Source: Polaribacter marinaquae
GTDB taxonomy: Bacteria > Bacteroidota > Bacteroidia > Flavobacteriales > Flavobacteriaceae
NCBI RefSeq assembly: GCF_038019025.1
Contig: NZ_CP150496.1
Location: 771,501 to 835,500 of the forward strand
Direction: 5' to 3'
DNA length: 64,000 nt
Made by a program: the position numbers and the translations under genes. The notes beneath the pieces were generated by a model. The model was not told where the DNA came from. It ran no database searches and worked only from the letters and a program-made list of their open reading frames with translations. Positions 19,550-28,238 of this stretch are shown here, one piece after another. Numbering within the stretch: the first letter of the stretch is position 1; every line of letters starts with the position of its first letter.

Positions 19550-20209
19550 ATGATAATTGGAAAAAATATTCATAAGTACTATGATGATGTTGAAGTTTTA
19601 AAAGGAGTCGATTTACATGTAAAAAAAGGAGAAATTGTTGCAATTGTTGGTCCTTCTGGTGCTGGTAAAACCACTTTACTACAAATTTTAGGTACTTTAG
19701 ACAAACCTTTAAAAGAGCAAGATTTCGAATTATCAATAAATAATATTTCCTTAAAAAACTTATCAGATAAAGACCTATCTTCATTTAGAAACAATCATAT
19801 TGGTTTTATTTTTCAATTTCACCAACTTTTACCAGAATTTACAGCCTTAGAAAACATATGTATTCCTGCATTTATAGCAAATAAACCTAAAAAAGAAACC
19901 GAAACTAAAGCTCTAGAAATATTATCTTTTTTAGGCTTAGACCATAGAATTAACCATAAACCTAGCGAACTTTCTGGCGGAGAACAACAAAGAGTAGCCG
20001 TAGCAAGAGCTTTAATTAACAATCCATCAGTAATTTTGGCTGATGAACCAAGTGGAAATCTCGACAGTGAATCTGCAAAAAATTTGCACGAATTATTCTT
20101 TAAATTAAGAGATGAATACGGCCAGACTTTTGTTTTGATAACGCATAACGAAGATTTAGCAGAAATGGCAGACAGAAAATTAACAATGAAAGACGGTAAA
20201 ATCATTTAA
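19550..20209 (+). CDS. lolD: LolD-like ABC transporter ATP-binding protein
   Basis: 219 residues. Walker [10 protein letters not shown], signature LSGGEQQR, Walker [13 protein letters not shown] and THNEDLAE are the exact style of the LolD/MacB family, which drives FtsX-like permeases that extract lipoproteins from the inner membrane. A permease of the LolE type lies far away at 59974, on the other strand; in Bacteroidota lolD is often separate from lolE. A TAAATTTG element at 19535 lies very close to the ATG. MacB-like roles cannot be excluded. Confidence 0.82.
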   Translation: MIIGKNIHKYYDDVEVLKGVDLHVKKGEIVAIVGPSGAGKTTLLQILGTLDKPLKEQDFELSINNISLKNLSDKDLSSFRNNHIGFIFQFHQLLPEFTALENICIPAFIANKPKKETETKALEILSFLGLDHRINHKPSELSGGEQQRVAVARALINNPSVILADEPSGNLDSESAKNLHELFFKLRDEYGQTFVLITHNEDLAEMADRKLTMKDGKII

Positions 20210-20257
20210 TTTTGTAACATATAACTTTATCGAAACACTAATGTAGTAAACAATAAT

Positions 20258-20803
20258 ATGAAAGAAACTTTTTTAAACTTAATCGACTACATTAAAAACC
20301 CTGTTTTAGAGAAAGATTTAAATACCGATACAAAATATCGATTTAAGATATTTTTACATTTATTAGTTATTAGTATTGCTACAGGTTTAATAATATCGCC
20401 AATTTTTGTAATTTTAGATGAAATAGGATTTGTAAACATGGACAATCATAAGATTGATGAAATGTTTAAAAACTTAAGCTTATTTCAAATTTTATTAACT
20501 GGCGGAATTATAGCACCTGTAATAGAAGAATTAATATTTAGAGCACCCATAACATCTTTTAAAAAACCTGCTTCTTTTAAAATAGGTTTTTATGTTTTTG
20601 CCGTTTTATTCGGTTTGGTACATTTAACTAATTTTGATATTACACCCAATGTATTAATTGCGGCTCCTTTACTAGTTTTACCACAAATTATATTGGGAGC
20701 ATATTTTGGATTTATCCGAGTTAAATTTGGCTTAATTTGGTCTATGTTATTACACGGTTGCTATAACAGTATTCTAATGATTATAGGATTTGGATTCGAA
20801 TAA
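20258..20803 (+). CDS. CPBP family intramembrane metalloprotease (Abi/Rce1-like)
   Basis: 181 residues with four or five membrane segments and the three CPBP motifs: EE(90-91)LIFR, FGLVH near residue 123, and HGCYN near 166 (HxxxN). These form the active site of glutamate-type intramembrane proteases. Substrate unknown. The stop overlaps nothing; the next gene begins 1 base later, so translation is probably coupled. Confidence 0.88.
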   Translation: MKETFLNLIDYIKNPVLEKDLNTDTKYRFKIFLHLLVISIATGLIISPIFVILDEIGFVNMDNHKIDEMFKNLSLFQILLTGGIIAPVIEELIFRAPITSFKKPASFKIGFYVFAVLFGLVHLTNFDITPNVLIAAPLLVLPQIILGAYFGFIRVKFGLIWSMLLHGCYNSILMIIGFGFE

Positions 20804-20804
20804 C

Positions 20805-21569
20805 ATGAATAAAAAAGAGTTAAAAGAATTTTTAGACGAAAAGGTTGTTCTATACAACAATCCTAATTTTATTGAGACAGACCCAATACAAATACCTCAC
20901 TTATTTAGCAAAAAAGAAGATATTGAAATTGCAGGTTTTTTAACCGCAATTATTTCTTGGGGAAATAGAACCATGATTATTCGAAATGCGAATAAAATGA
21001 TGGAAATGTTAGATAATGCGCCACACGACTTTATTTTAAATCACACAAGTAAAGATTTAAAAGTATTAGAAAATTTTGTTCACAGAACATTTAATCATAT
21101 CGATTTAACACAATTTGTAAAATCTTTACAAAACATTTATATTAATCACGGTGGTTTAGAAAACATTTTAAATATTGATGACAATTCGAATACATATCAA
21201 AATTCTATTCATCAATTTAAAAAAGTTTTTTTTGAAATCGAACATCATAATAGAACCTTAAAACATATTTCTGATCCCTTAAAAAATTCTGCAGCAAAAC
21301 GTATTAATATGTTTTTAAGATGGATGGTTAGAAACGATAAAACAGGTGTAGATTTCGGACTTTGGGCAACTCATAATCCTGCTAATTTATCTTGCCCTTT
21401 AGATGTACATTCTGGCAATGTTGCAAGAAAGTTAAAGCTACTTTTAAGAAAACAAAACGATTGGAAAGCGGTTGCAGAATTAGATAAAAATTTAAGAAAG
21501 TTAGATAAATTAGATCCTGTAAAATATGATTTTGCGTTGTTTGGTTTAGGCGTTTTCGAAAAGTTTTAA
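20805..21569 (+). CDS. TIGR02757 family protein
   Basis: 254 residues, taking ATG 20805 (MNKKELKEFL); a TTG 15 bases upstream inside the previous gene is less likely. Recognised as the TIGR02757 family by FLTAIISWGNRTMIIRNA near residue 48, MFLRWMVR near 170 and PLDVHSG near 200. Conserved in Bacteroidota, distantly like HhH-GPD DNA glycosylase helices; no activity is established. Probably co-transcribed with the CPBP protease. Confidence 0.85.
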   Translation: MNKKELKEFLDEKVVLYNNPNFIETDPIQIPHLFSKKEDIEIAGFLTAIISWGNRTMIIRNANKMMEMLDNAPHDFILNHTSKDLKVLENFVHRTFNHIDLTQFVKSLQNIYINHGGLENILNIDDNSNTYQNSIHQFKKVFFEIEHHNRTLKHISDPLKNSAAKRINMFLRWMVRNDKTGVDFGLWATHNPANLSCPLDVHSGNVARKLKLLLRKQNDWKAVAELDKNLRKLDKLDPVKYDFALFGLGVFEKF

Positions 21570-21647
21570 TGAGTAATTAACAAGAGTTTTTTAATCGTAA
21601 TTTTTGTAATAAATTTATATTTTTAAAAATGAATATTTACTGTATAG

Positions 21648-23585
21648 ATGCAATTTAAAAATCCAGAAATTTTATATTTTTTAGCACTACTAATTATACC
21701 AATAATTGTACATCTTTTTCAGTTACAAAAATTCGTTAAAACACCATTTTCCAACGTTGCTTTTCTTCAAAAAATTCAGCAACAAACACGTAAGAGTTCT
21801 CGCATAAAAAAATGGCTAATATTAGCCACAAGAATGCTTTTATTTACCGCGATAGTTTTTGCTTTTTCACAACCATATTTTAGCAACAAAAATATTGATA
21901 AAAAACAGCATAATTTTATTTACTTAGACAATTCTTTAAGTACAAATACTAAAGGAGAGAAAGGAGATTTATTAAAAGTTGCAGCACAAGAAATTATTAA
22001 AAACTCTAGCTTAAAAAGCTCTTACAGTTTATTAACAAATTCTAATTTTTACGAAAACATTAGCAATAACGAGTTAAAAAATGTACTTTTAAAAGTAGAA
22101 AAAACCACAAAAAATTTAGATTTAGAGAGTATTTTATTAAAATTAAACCTAAACAATAAAAATAAAACAAACACTTTAAATAAAAACATATTAATTTCTG
22201 ATTTTCAGAATACTTACATAAATAAGTTCACAAATGTAACACAAGAATTATCGCTAATTCAGCTACAATCTAGCAAAAAAAACAATATTTCTATAGACAG
22301 TGTTTTTATCAGCAATAAAAATAACAACAACTTTACAGTAAATGTTGTTATTAATAACATTGGCACCAAACAAAACAATGTACCAATTGCACTTTTTAAC
22401 AAAGACATTTTAGTTAGTAAGCAAACCTTCCCTATTAAAGAAAACTCAAAGAAAACGATTACTTTCACAGTAAAAAAATCTTTAGATTTTTCCGGAAAAA
22501 CAACCCTTACTTATAGCGATACTTTTGGTTTTGACAACACTTATTATTTCACATTAAACAATAACGAAAAAATCAATATTCTTTCGATAGGAAACAGCGC
22601 TAATTTTTTACAAAAAATTTACACTGAAAATGAATTTAATTTCTCAGAAAAATCATTACAAAATGTAAATTATAACGCGTTAAAAAATCAGCAATTAATT
22701 ATTTTAAACGAGTTAAAAGAAATACCAGAAATTCTTAAAAACAGTTTAGAAGATTTTCTAAAAAACGGAGGGAATTTAGTAATTATTCCAAATCAAAAAA
22801 CAAACATTTCTTCTTATAATTTATTTCTTGAAAATTTAAAAATTGGCTCGATTAAAAACATCAAAAAAGACACCCTTAAAATAACTTCAATTAATTTTAA
22901 ACATCCAATATTTGAAAATGTTTTTTCAAAAAATATTTCAAATTTTCAATATCCTTCAGTAAACAACCACTACCCTATTACTGGAAATATTTCTTCGATA
23001 ATTTCATTCGAAAATAACACACCGTTTATTTCTAAATTTATAAATAAAAACATCTATTTTGTATCAAGTTCACTCGATAAAAACAGCAGTAACTTTATAA
23101 ATTCACCGTTAGTTGTTCCTGTATTTTACAACATTGCAAAAGCAAGCTTTACGTATCCAAAATTAGCTTACAATTTAAATGAAGAAAACAAAATTGAAGT
23201 AAAAGTAAAAGCAAGTAAAGATGAGATTCTATCAATTACAAGCAAAAAATCCTCTTTTATTCCTTTACAACGAGCTTATCAAAATAAAGTTGTCATCAAC
23301 ACAACAGAGGAACCACAAGAAGCTGGTTTTTATCAAATAAAAAAACAAGATTCTATACTTAAAGAACTTGCTTTTAACAATCCTAAAGAAGAAAGCTCTT
23401 TACAATTTTTAAATCTTAATGATTTAAAAGAACAAAAAAACATCATTACTTATAACTCTATAAAAGATGTTTTTACAGAAATTAATAAAAATAACGAAGT
23501 TCAGTGGCTTTGGAAATGGTTTTTAGCCTTGGCAATTGTATCTTTGTTATTAGAAATTTTTATTCTAAAATTCTATAAACCATGA
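21648..23585 (+). CDS. BatA-domain (N-terminal double-TM) protein
   Basis: 645 residues. The first ~90 are the BatA/TIGR02226 module (MQFKNPEILYFLALLIIPII, then FSNVAFLQKI, then a second membrane segment with LFTAIVFAFSQPYF). A long periplasmic Ser/Asn/Lys-rich region follows, and a third membrane segment is at the C-terminus (about 620-640). In this family the central part is VWA-like but without a clear MIDAS here. Function unknown, linked by family to envelope stress or aerotolerance. Its stop overlaps the next start by 4 bases (ATGA), showing translational coupling. Confidence 0.88.
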   Translation: MQFKNPEILYFLALLIIPIIVHLFQLQKFVKTPFSNVAFLQKIQQQTRKSSRIKKWLILATRMLLFTAIVFAFSQPYFSNKNIDKKQHNFIYLDNSLSTNTKGEKGDLLKVAAQEIIKNSSLKSSYSLLTNSNFYENISNNELKNVLLKVEKTTKNLDLESILLKLNLNNKNKTNTLNKNILISDFQNTYINKFTNVTQELSLIQLQSSKKNNISIDSVFISNKNNNNFTVNVVINNIGTKQNNVPIALFNKDILVSKQTFPIKENSKKTITFTVKKSLDFSGKTTLTYSDTFGFDNTYYFTLNNNEKINILSIGNSANFLQKIYTENEFNFSEKSLQNVNYNALKNQQLIILNELKEIPEILKNSLEDFLKNGGNLVIIPNQKTNISSYNLFLENLKIGSIKNIKKDTLKITSINFKHPIFENVFSKNISNFQYPSVNNHYPITGNISSIISFENNTPFISKFINKNIYFVSSSLDKNSSNFINSPLVVPVFYNIAKASFTYPKLAYNLNEENKIEVKVKASKDEILSITSKKSSFIPLQRAYQNKVVINTTEEPQEAGFYQIKKQDSILKELAFNNPKEESSLQFLNLNDLKEQKNIITYNSIKDVFTEINKNNEVQWLWKWFLALAIVSLLLEIFILKFYKP

Positions 23586-24841
23586 TTACGCTTATAAAAT
23601 CGGCAACAATTATAGACGCTTCGAGTTCTTTTCATAACCAAAAAAAAGATGTTTTAATCGAAAACGGAGTTATCAAAAAAATAGAAGACACTATTGACCC
23701 TAAAGAAGATTACACCCTAGTAAATAAAGATAATTTGCATATTTCTTGCGGATGGTTTGATACAAGTGTTTCTTTTGGAGAACCGGGATTCGAAGAAAGA
23801 GAAACCATAGAAAACGGCTTAAAAGTTGCTGCGAAAAGCGGCTTTACTGCAGTTGCGGTAAACGCCAACTCAAATCCGGTTATAGATACCAAATCTTCAG
23901 TAGAGTTTTTAATAAATAAAGCAAACGGTTCTGCGACCAATTTATATCCTATTGCAGCTTTAACCGCAAAGAGTAAAGGAATTGAAATGGCTGAATTATT
24001 CGATATGCAACAATCTGGTGCTATTGCCTTTGGTGATTATAAAAAACCAATTGCTAATGATAACTTAATGAAAGTATCGTTATTATATGCTCAAAATTTT
24101 GGTGGTTTAATATTAAGTTTTCCTAAAAATTTAGCTATCGCTGGAGAAGGTATTGCAAATGAAGGCATAAACAGTACTAAGTTAGGATTGAAAGGAATAC
24201 CAGCATTAGCAGAAGAATTACAAATTGCTAGAGATTTATTTTTATTAGAATATACTGGCGGTAAACTTCATATCCCTACAATTTCAACAGAGAAATCTTT
24301 ACAATTAATAAAAGAAGCTAAAAAGAAAGGTTTACATGTTACATGTAGTGTTTCTGCACATCATTTAATACTTTCTGATGACGAATTACATGGTTTTGAT
24401 AGTAATTTTAAAACAAATCCACCGTTAAGAACCAATCAAGATTGTAAAGCTTTGCAAAAAGGTGTAAAATCTGGAGTTATTGATATTATTACCTCAGATC
24501 ACAACCCAATTGATATTGAACATAAAAAAGTAGAATTTAGCGAAGCAAAAGATGGTACAATTGGTTTAGAAAGTTTATTTGGCGCTTTAAATTCTGTTTT
24601 AAACTTAACAGATTTTATTGAAAACATCACTTCAAAACCAAGAGAAATTTTCGGAATTAAACCAACTTCTATTGCCGTAGGAGAAACAGCCGATATCTCA
24701 TTTTTTAATCCGGAAGAGAAAAACGTATTTACTAAAGACGCAATTTTATCAACATCAAAAAACAGTGCTTTTTTAAATAAAAATCTAACAGGAAAAGTTT
24801 ACGGAATCTTTTCTAACAACCAACTAATTTTAAATAAATAA
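23582..24841 (+). CDS. Dihydroorotase-like protein lacking the HxH metal site (probable pseudoenzyme)
   Basis: 419-residue amidohydrolase-fold protein of the type I dihydroorotase group. At the position of the canonical DxHxHxREPG it reads DTSVSFGEPG: Ser62 and Ser64 replace both metal-binding His, and Gly66 replaces the substrate-binding Arg. Other parts remain (SAHHLILSDDEL, TSDHNPID). Such PyrC'-like proteins in other bacteria are non-catalytic partners of aspartate transcarbamoylase; that role here is inference, as no pyrB is nearby. Coupled to the BatA-domain gene upstream and a small membrane gene downstream. Confidence 0.88.
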   Translation: MITLIKSATIIDASSSFHNQKKDVLIENGVIKKIEDTIDPKEDYTLVNKDNLHISCGWFDTSVSFGEPGFEERETIENGLKVAAKSGFTAVAVNANSNPVIDTKSSVEFLINKANGSATNLYPIAALTAKSKGIEMAELFDMQQSGAIAFGDYKKPIANDNLMKVSLLYAQNFGGLILSFPKNLAIAGEGIANEGINSTKLGLKGIPALAEELQIARDLFLLEYTGGKLHIPTISTEKSLQLIKEAKKKGLHVTCSVSAHHLILSDDELHGFDSNFKTNPPLRTNQDCKALQKGVKSGVIDIITSDHNPIDIEHKKVEFSEAKDGTIGLESLFGALNSVLNLTDFIENITSKPREIFGIKPTSIAVGETADISFFNPEEKNVFTKDAILSTSKNSAFLNKNLTGKVYGIFSNNQLILNK

Positions 24842-25167
24842 TGGAAAATCATACTGTAAAAGAAGGAAAAACAATGGCAATTATTAGCCATTTATGGATT
24901 ATAGGATTGTTAATTGCCTTCTTTGTAAACAATAACAACAAAAATTTTTTTACAAGTTTTTACATTAGACAAAGTTTAGGTTTAAACTTAATTCAAGCTT
25001 TTAATGGATGGGTTGTTTATGAATTTATTGGAGCTACTGCTGGCGCAATACTTGGCTTTATCCTTTTTGTTTTTTGGATAATTTCTTTAATTGGCGCTAT
25101 TAAAGGAGAAGAAAAACTTGTTCCTTTTATAGGCGAGAAGTTTCAAGAATGGTTTCAAAATATTTAA
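24841..25167 (+). CDS. Small DUF4870-like membrane protein
   Basis: 108 residues with three hydrophobic segments (about 12-30, 43-60, 64-90) and the pattern FYIRQSLGLNL / GAIKGEEKLVPFIGEKFQEWF, which recalls the DUF4870/Tic20-like family. The start codon shares one base with the stop of the dihydroorotase-like gene (TAATG). Function unknown. Confidence 0.75.
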   Translation: MENHTVKEGKTMAIISHLWIIGLLIAFFVNNNNKNFFTSFYIRQSLGLNLIQAFNGWVVYEFIGATAGAILGFILFVFWIISLIGAIKGEEKLVPFIGEKFQEWFQNI

Positions 25168-25179
25168 AAAATTTACCAA

Positions 25180-25821
25180 ATGAGTAATTTACATTACGTT
25201 GTTAGAGAACCAAAAACTAACATAGAAAACCCTTCTCTTTTAATTTTACTTCATGGTTATGGCAGTAACGAGCAAGATTTATTTTCTTTTGCCAATGAAT
25301 TACCAGATAATTTATTAATTGTAAGCGCACAAGCACCTTTGTCTATGGGATTTGGTGGTTACGCTTGGTATTCTATTAATTTTGATGATAAAAATGGTAA
25401 ATTTTCTGATTTAAAAGAAGCCAAAGAATCTATTGATAAGATTGCCGTTTTTATCGATGAGATTAAATTAAAATACAATACTAATACAGATAAAACATTT
25501 CTATTAGGTTTTAGCCAAGGTGCTATATTAAGCTACTCTTTAAGTTTCTTTTTCCCTAATAAAGTTCAACATGTTATTGCTTTAAGCGGGTATATAAATA
25601 CTGAATTATTACCTGAAAATATTTCATCTGAAATTAAAACGGATTATTATTGCTCGCACGGTTCTGTTGACCAAGTTTTACCCGTAGAATGGGCTAGAAA
25701 ATCGAAACCTTTTTTAGATAATTTAGGTTTTAAAAATGATTATTCAGAATACAATATTGGTCATGGCGTTGCGCCTCAAAACTTTTTTAGTTTTAAAAAG
25801 TGGATTGAAGAACGCTTATAA
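25180..25821 (+). CDS. Carboxylesterase/phospholipase-type alpha/beta hydrolase
   Basis: 213 residues, typical for the esterase/YpfH group. Key residues: LLHGYGSNEQDL (oxyanion hole), the nucleophile elbow GFSQGA (Ser near 111), Asp in GSVDQVLP (near 165) and His in IGHGVAP (near 196). Cytosolic, no signal peptide. It lies 12 bases after the DUF4870-like gene, so probably the end of this operon. Confidence 0.9.
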   Translation: MSNLHYVVREPKTNIENPSLLILLHGYGSNEQDLFSFANELPDNLLIVSAQAPLSMGFGGYAWYSINFDDKNGKFSDLKEAKESIDKIAVFIDEIKLKYNTNTDKTFLLGFSQGAILSYSLSFFFPNKVQHVIALSGYINTELLPENISSEIKTDYYCSHGSVDQVLPVEWARKSKPFLDNLGFKNDYSEYNIGHGVAPQNFFSFKKWIEERL

Positions 25822-25845
25822 TCTTATTTTTAAAACAAAAATTTT

Positions 25846-26229
25846 ATGCATAATTTCACCTTTAATCACATTGCTATTTCTATAAAAGATGTTACAAAAT
25901 CTATAGATTTTTATCAAAAAGTATTAGGTTTAAAAGAAATTGAAAACACTGCTTCAAACTCTAAAACAAGATGGCTTTCTCTAAATGAAGACAGGCAATT
26001 ACATTTAATTCCTAGACCAAATTTAGAAGTAAAAACTAATAAAGCAGTTCATTTTGCTTTGTCTACAGCACAATTTGATGCATTTATTTCACATTTAAAC
26101 GATTTAAATATTGAATATTCTGATTGGAAAGATACACCTACAAAAGATTATTTAAGAAAAGATGGCATTAAACAAATTTATTTTCAAGATCCTGATGGTT
26201 ATTGGATCGAAATAAATAATGATGTTTAA
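25846..26229 (+). CDS. VOC (glyoxalase/bleomycin-resistance fold) family protein
   Basis: 127 residues, one VOC module of two beta-alpha-beta-beta-beta units: FNHIAISIKDVTKSIDFYQKVLGL at the start (His near 7) and KQIYFQDPDGYWIEI at the end (Glu near 123), both usual metal ligands. The reaction is unknown. It overlaps the convergent methyltransferase gene by 4 bases. Confidence 0.88.
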   Translation: MHNFTFNHIAISIKDVTKSIDFYQKVLGLKEIENTASNSKTRWLSLNEDRQLHLIPRPNLEVKTNKAVHFALSTAQFDAFISHLNDLNIEYSDWKDTPTKDYLRKDGIKQIYFQDPDGYWIEINNDV

Positions 26230-26885
26230 AAAAGTTGATATAACGTTGTAACTAAAACTCCTTTATTATCTGTAAGAGTAACAGACACTAATTCTTTTTC
26301 TGATTGCACCTTCAAATTAAAAGGTGGTGCTAATAAATTAATTCCGCTCTTTTTTTTCAATCGAATTCCTTGACCAGAAATAATATCTTTATTGGGTTCA
26401 AAATCACCTAAGGGTAAATGCTCAGTTAAAATTAAATATTTATAACTATTTAATTTTTGAACAATATCTTCTACTTCTTTATTAGACAAATGCTGTAATA
26501 CTTGCCTAATAATTGCACAATCTGCATTAGGTAAATCATCTTTAGCAATATCCAAAGTAAAAAAACTTAAGTTTTTTAAACTAAATTTTTCTTTATTATA
26601 ATTGATTAAATCCTCTACTATATCTACAGCAATATAGTTTGAAGTAAATTCTACAAAATGTTTACCAATATTAAAATCTCCACAACCTAAATCGCACACA
26701 GAAATAGGCGATTTAAATGATTTAAGAAAAAAACGAACATTTTGAACGTATGGTTTTACAATATATTCTAGATGAGAACCTTCACCAGAATAAAACAAGC
26801 CATCTCCTTTTCCCCAAAGATATTTATCATAAACTTGAGTCATAGCTGCTTTTGTAGGCCAAGGTTTTTTATTTTTTCTGTTCAT
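26226..26885 (-). CDS. Class I SAM-dependent methyltransferase
   Basis: 219 residues. Motif I is VCDLGCGDFNIG (about 62-73), the acidic residue after beta-2 is in YIAVDIV, and the post-motif is ADCAIIRQVLQHL. It resembles uncharacterised small-molecule methyltransferases; the acceptor is unknown. Convergent, with 4-base overlap, to the VOC gene. Confidence 0.82.
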   Translation of the reverse strand: MNRKNKKPWPTKAAMTQVYDKYLWGKGDGLFYSGEGSHLEYIVKPYVQNVRFFLKSFKSPISVCDLGCGDFNIGKHFVEFTSNYIAVDIVEDLINYNKEKFSLKNLSFFTLDIAKDDLPNADCAIIRQVLQHLSNKEVEDIVQKLNSYKYLILTEHLPLGDFEPNKDIISGQGIRLKKKSGINLLAPPFNLKVQSEKELVSVTLTDNKGVLVTTLYQLF

Positions 26886-26975
26886 TCTAAATTAATACAA
26901 GAATTAGAAATGCATATTTAAAATATTTAAATATAGTATTAAAGTAAAATCATAAAAATATATTTTCTTTTAAAC

Positions 26976-26983
26976 TACCTTTG
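26976..26983 (+). promoter_or_regulatory. TAnnTTTG -7 promoter element for the DEAD-box helicase
   Basis: TACCTTTG, 14 bases before the ATG at 26998. No clear -33 TTG. Confidence 0.45.
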
Positions 26984-26997
26984 CACAAAAATATTAC

Positions 26998-28236
26998 ATG
27001 CAATTTTCTAAGTTTTCATTAAATAATTCAATTTTAAAAGCTGTTTCAGAAGAAAGGTTTCACACTGCAACCTTGGTTCAAGAAAAAGCAATTCCGTTAA
27101 TTTTAGATAAAAAAAATGTAATCGTTTCTGCAAATACAGGTACGGGTAAAACAGCTGCTTTTGCTCTACCGATTTTAGAACTTATAACAAAAGACACAGA
27201 GAATTTAGAAACTAAAAAAAAGAAAATTAAATCTGTTATTCTAACTCCAACAAGAGAATTAGCGATTCAAATTTTAGAAAATTTTGAAAGTTTTGGTAAA
27301 TACACAAATAGTACTGTAACGGCTGTATATGGTGGCGTTTCTTTAGAACCTCAAAAAGAAAAACTAGCTTCTGGTGTAGATATATTAATTGCAACTCCTG
27401 GTAGATTAATAGACTTGCAAATGCAAGGAAATATAGATTTAAGTAATGTAGAAATTTTTGTTTTAGACGAAGCAGATTTAATGTTAGACATGGGTTTTAT
27501 AAACGATATTAAAAAAATCGAAAGCCTTAGCCCTAGAAAAAAACAAACACTATTATTTTCTGCAACTATGCCAGTAAAAATAGTTGAATTAGCTAATGCT
27601 ACCTTAAAAAATGCAGTTAAAGTAGAAATACATCCAGAAGAAACAACTGCAAAAAACATTGGACAATTATTATATTATCTTCCAAAGAAAAACAAAACAG
27701 ATCTCTGTTTAAACTTGTTGAGAAACACAATTAATGGAAGAATTATTATTTTTAGGCGTACAAAATTTGGAGTTGATAAATTAGAAAACTCACTTTTAAA
27801 AAACGAATATAAGGTTGCTAGTATTCATGGAGATAAAACGCAGGCAACAAGAAATAAAGCTATTGAAGATTTTAAAAATAAAAAAGCACACATTTTAATT
27901 GCCACAGATGTTGCTTCTAGAGGTATTGATATTACAAATGTTGACTGTATTATTAATTTTGATATGCCAAATGTACCAGAAACTTATGTACATCGAATAG
28001 GTAGAACAGGTAGAGCGGGTAAATCCGGAATAGCATTTTCATTTTGTTCGCCTGACGAAAATGGGTATATAAAATTAATAGAAAACCTAATCGAAAGACC
28101 TATTAAAGTTGTTACTGATCATCCGTATGTAATCAACAAACCAAAACACACAAAAAAACAACCTAATACCATAAGTAAAAATAAAAAAGGTAGAAAATCT
28201 GAAGCTTCTAAAAAGAAGAAAAAACGCTGGTATTAA
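26998..28236 (+). CDS. DEAD-box RNA helicase
   Basis: 412 residues with all main motifs: Q-motif region (FSLNNSILKAV), motif I SANTGTGKTAA, PTRELAIQ, DEAD at VLDEADLM, SAT at LFSATMP, ASRGIDI, and motif VI HRIGRTGRAGKSG. The last ~45 residues are extremely Lys-rich, a basic RNA-binding tail. The class (RhlE/CsdA-like) acts on ribosome assembly or mRNA decay, often in the cold. It ends 2 bases before the convergent histidine kinase gene. Confidence 0.94.
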   Translation: MQFSKFSLNNSILKAVSEERFHTATLVQEKAIPLILDKKNVIVSANTGTGKTAAFALPILELITKDTENLETKKKKIKSVILTPTRELAIQILENFESFGKYTNSTVTAVYGGVSLEPQKEKLASGVDILIATPGRLIDLQMQGNIDLSNVEIFVLDEADLMLDMGFINDIKKIESLSPRKKQTLLFSATMPVKIVELANATLKNAVKVEIHPEETTAKNIGQLLYYLPKKNKTDLCLNLLRNTINGRIIIFRRTKFGVDKLENSLLKNEYKVASIHGDKTQATRNKAIEDFKNKKAHILIATDVASRGIDITNVDCIINFDMPNVPETYVHRIGRTGRAGKSGIAFSFCSPDENGYIKLIENLIERPIKVVTDHPYVINKPKHTKKQPNTISKNKKGRKSEASKKKKKRWY

Positions 28237-28238
28237 AT

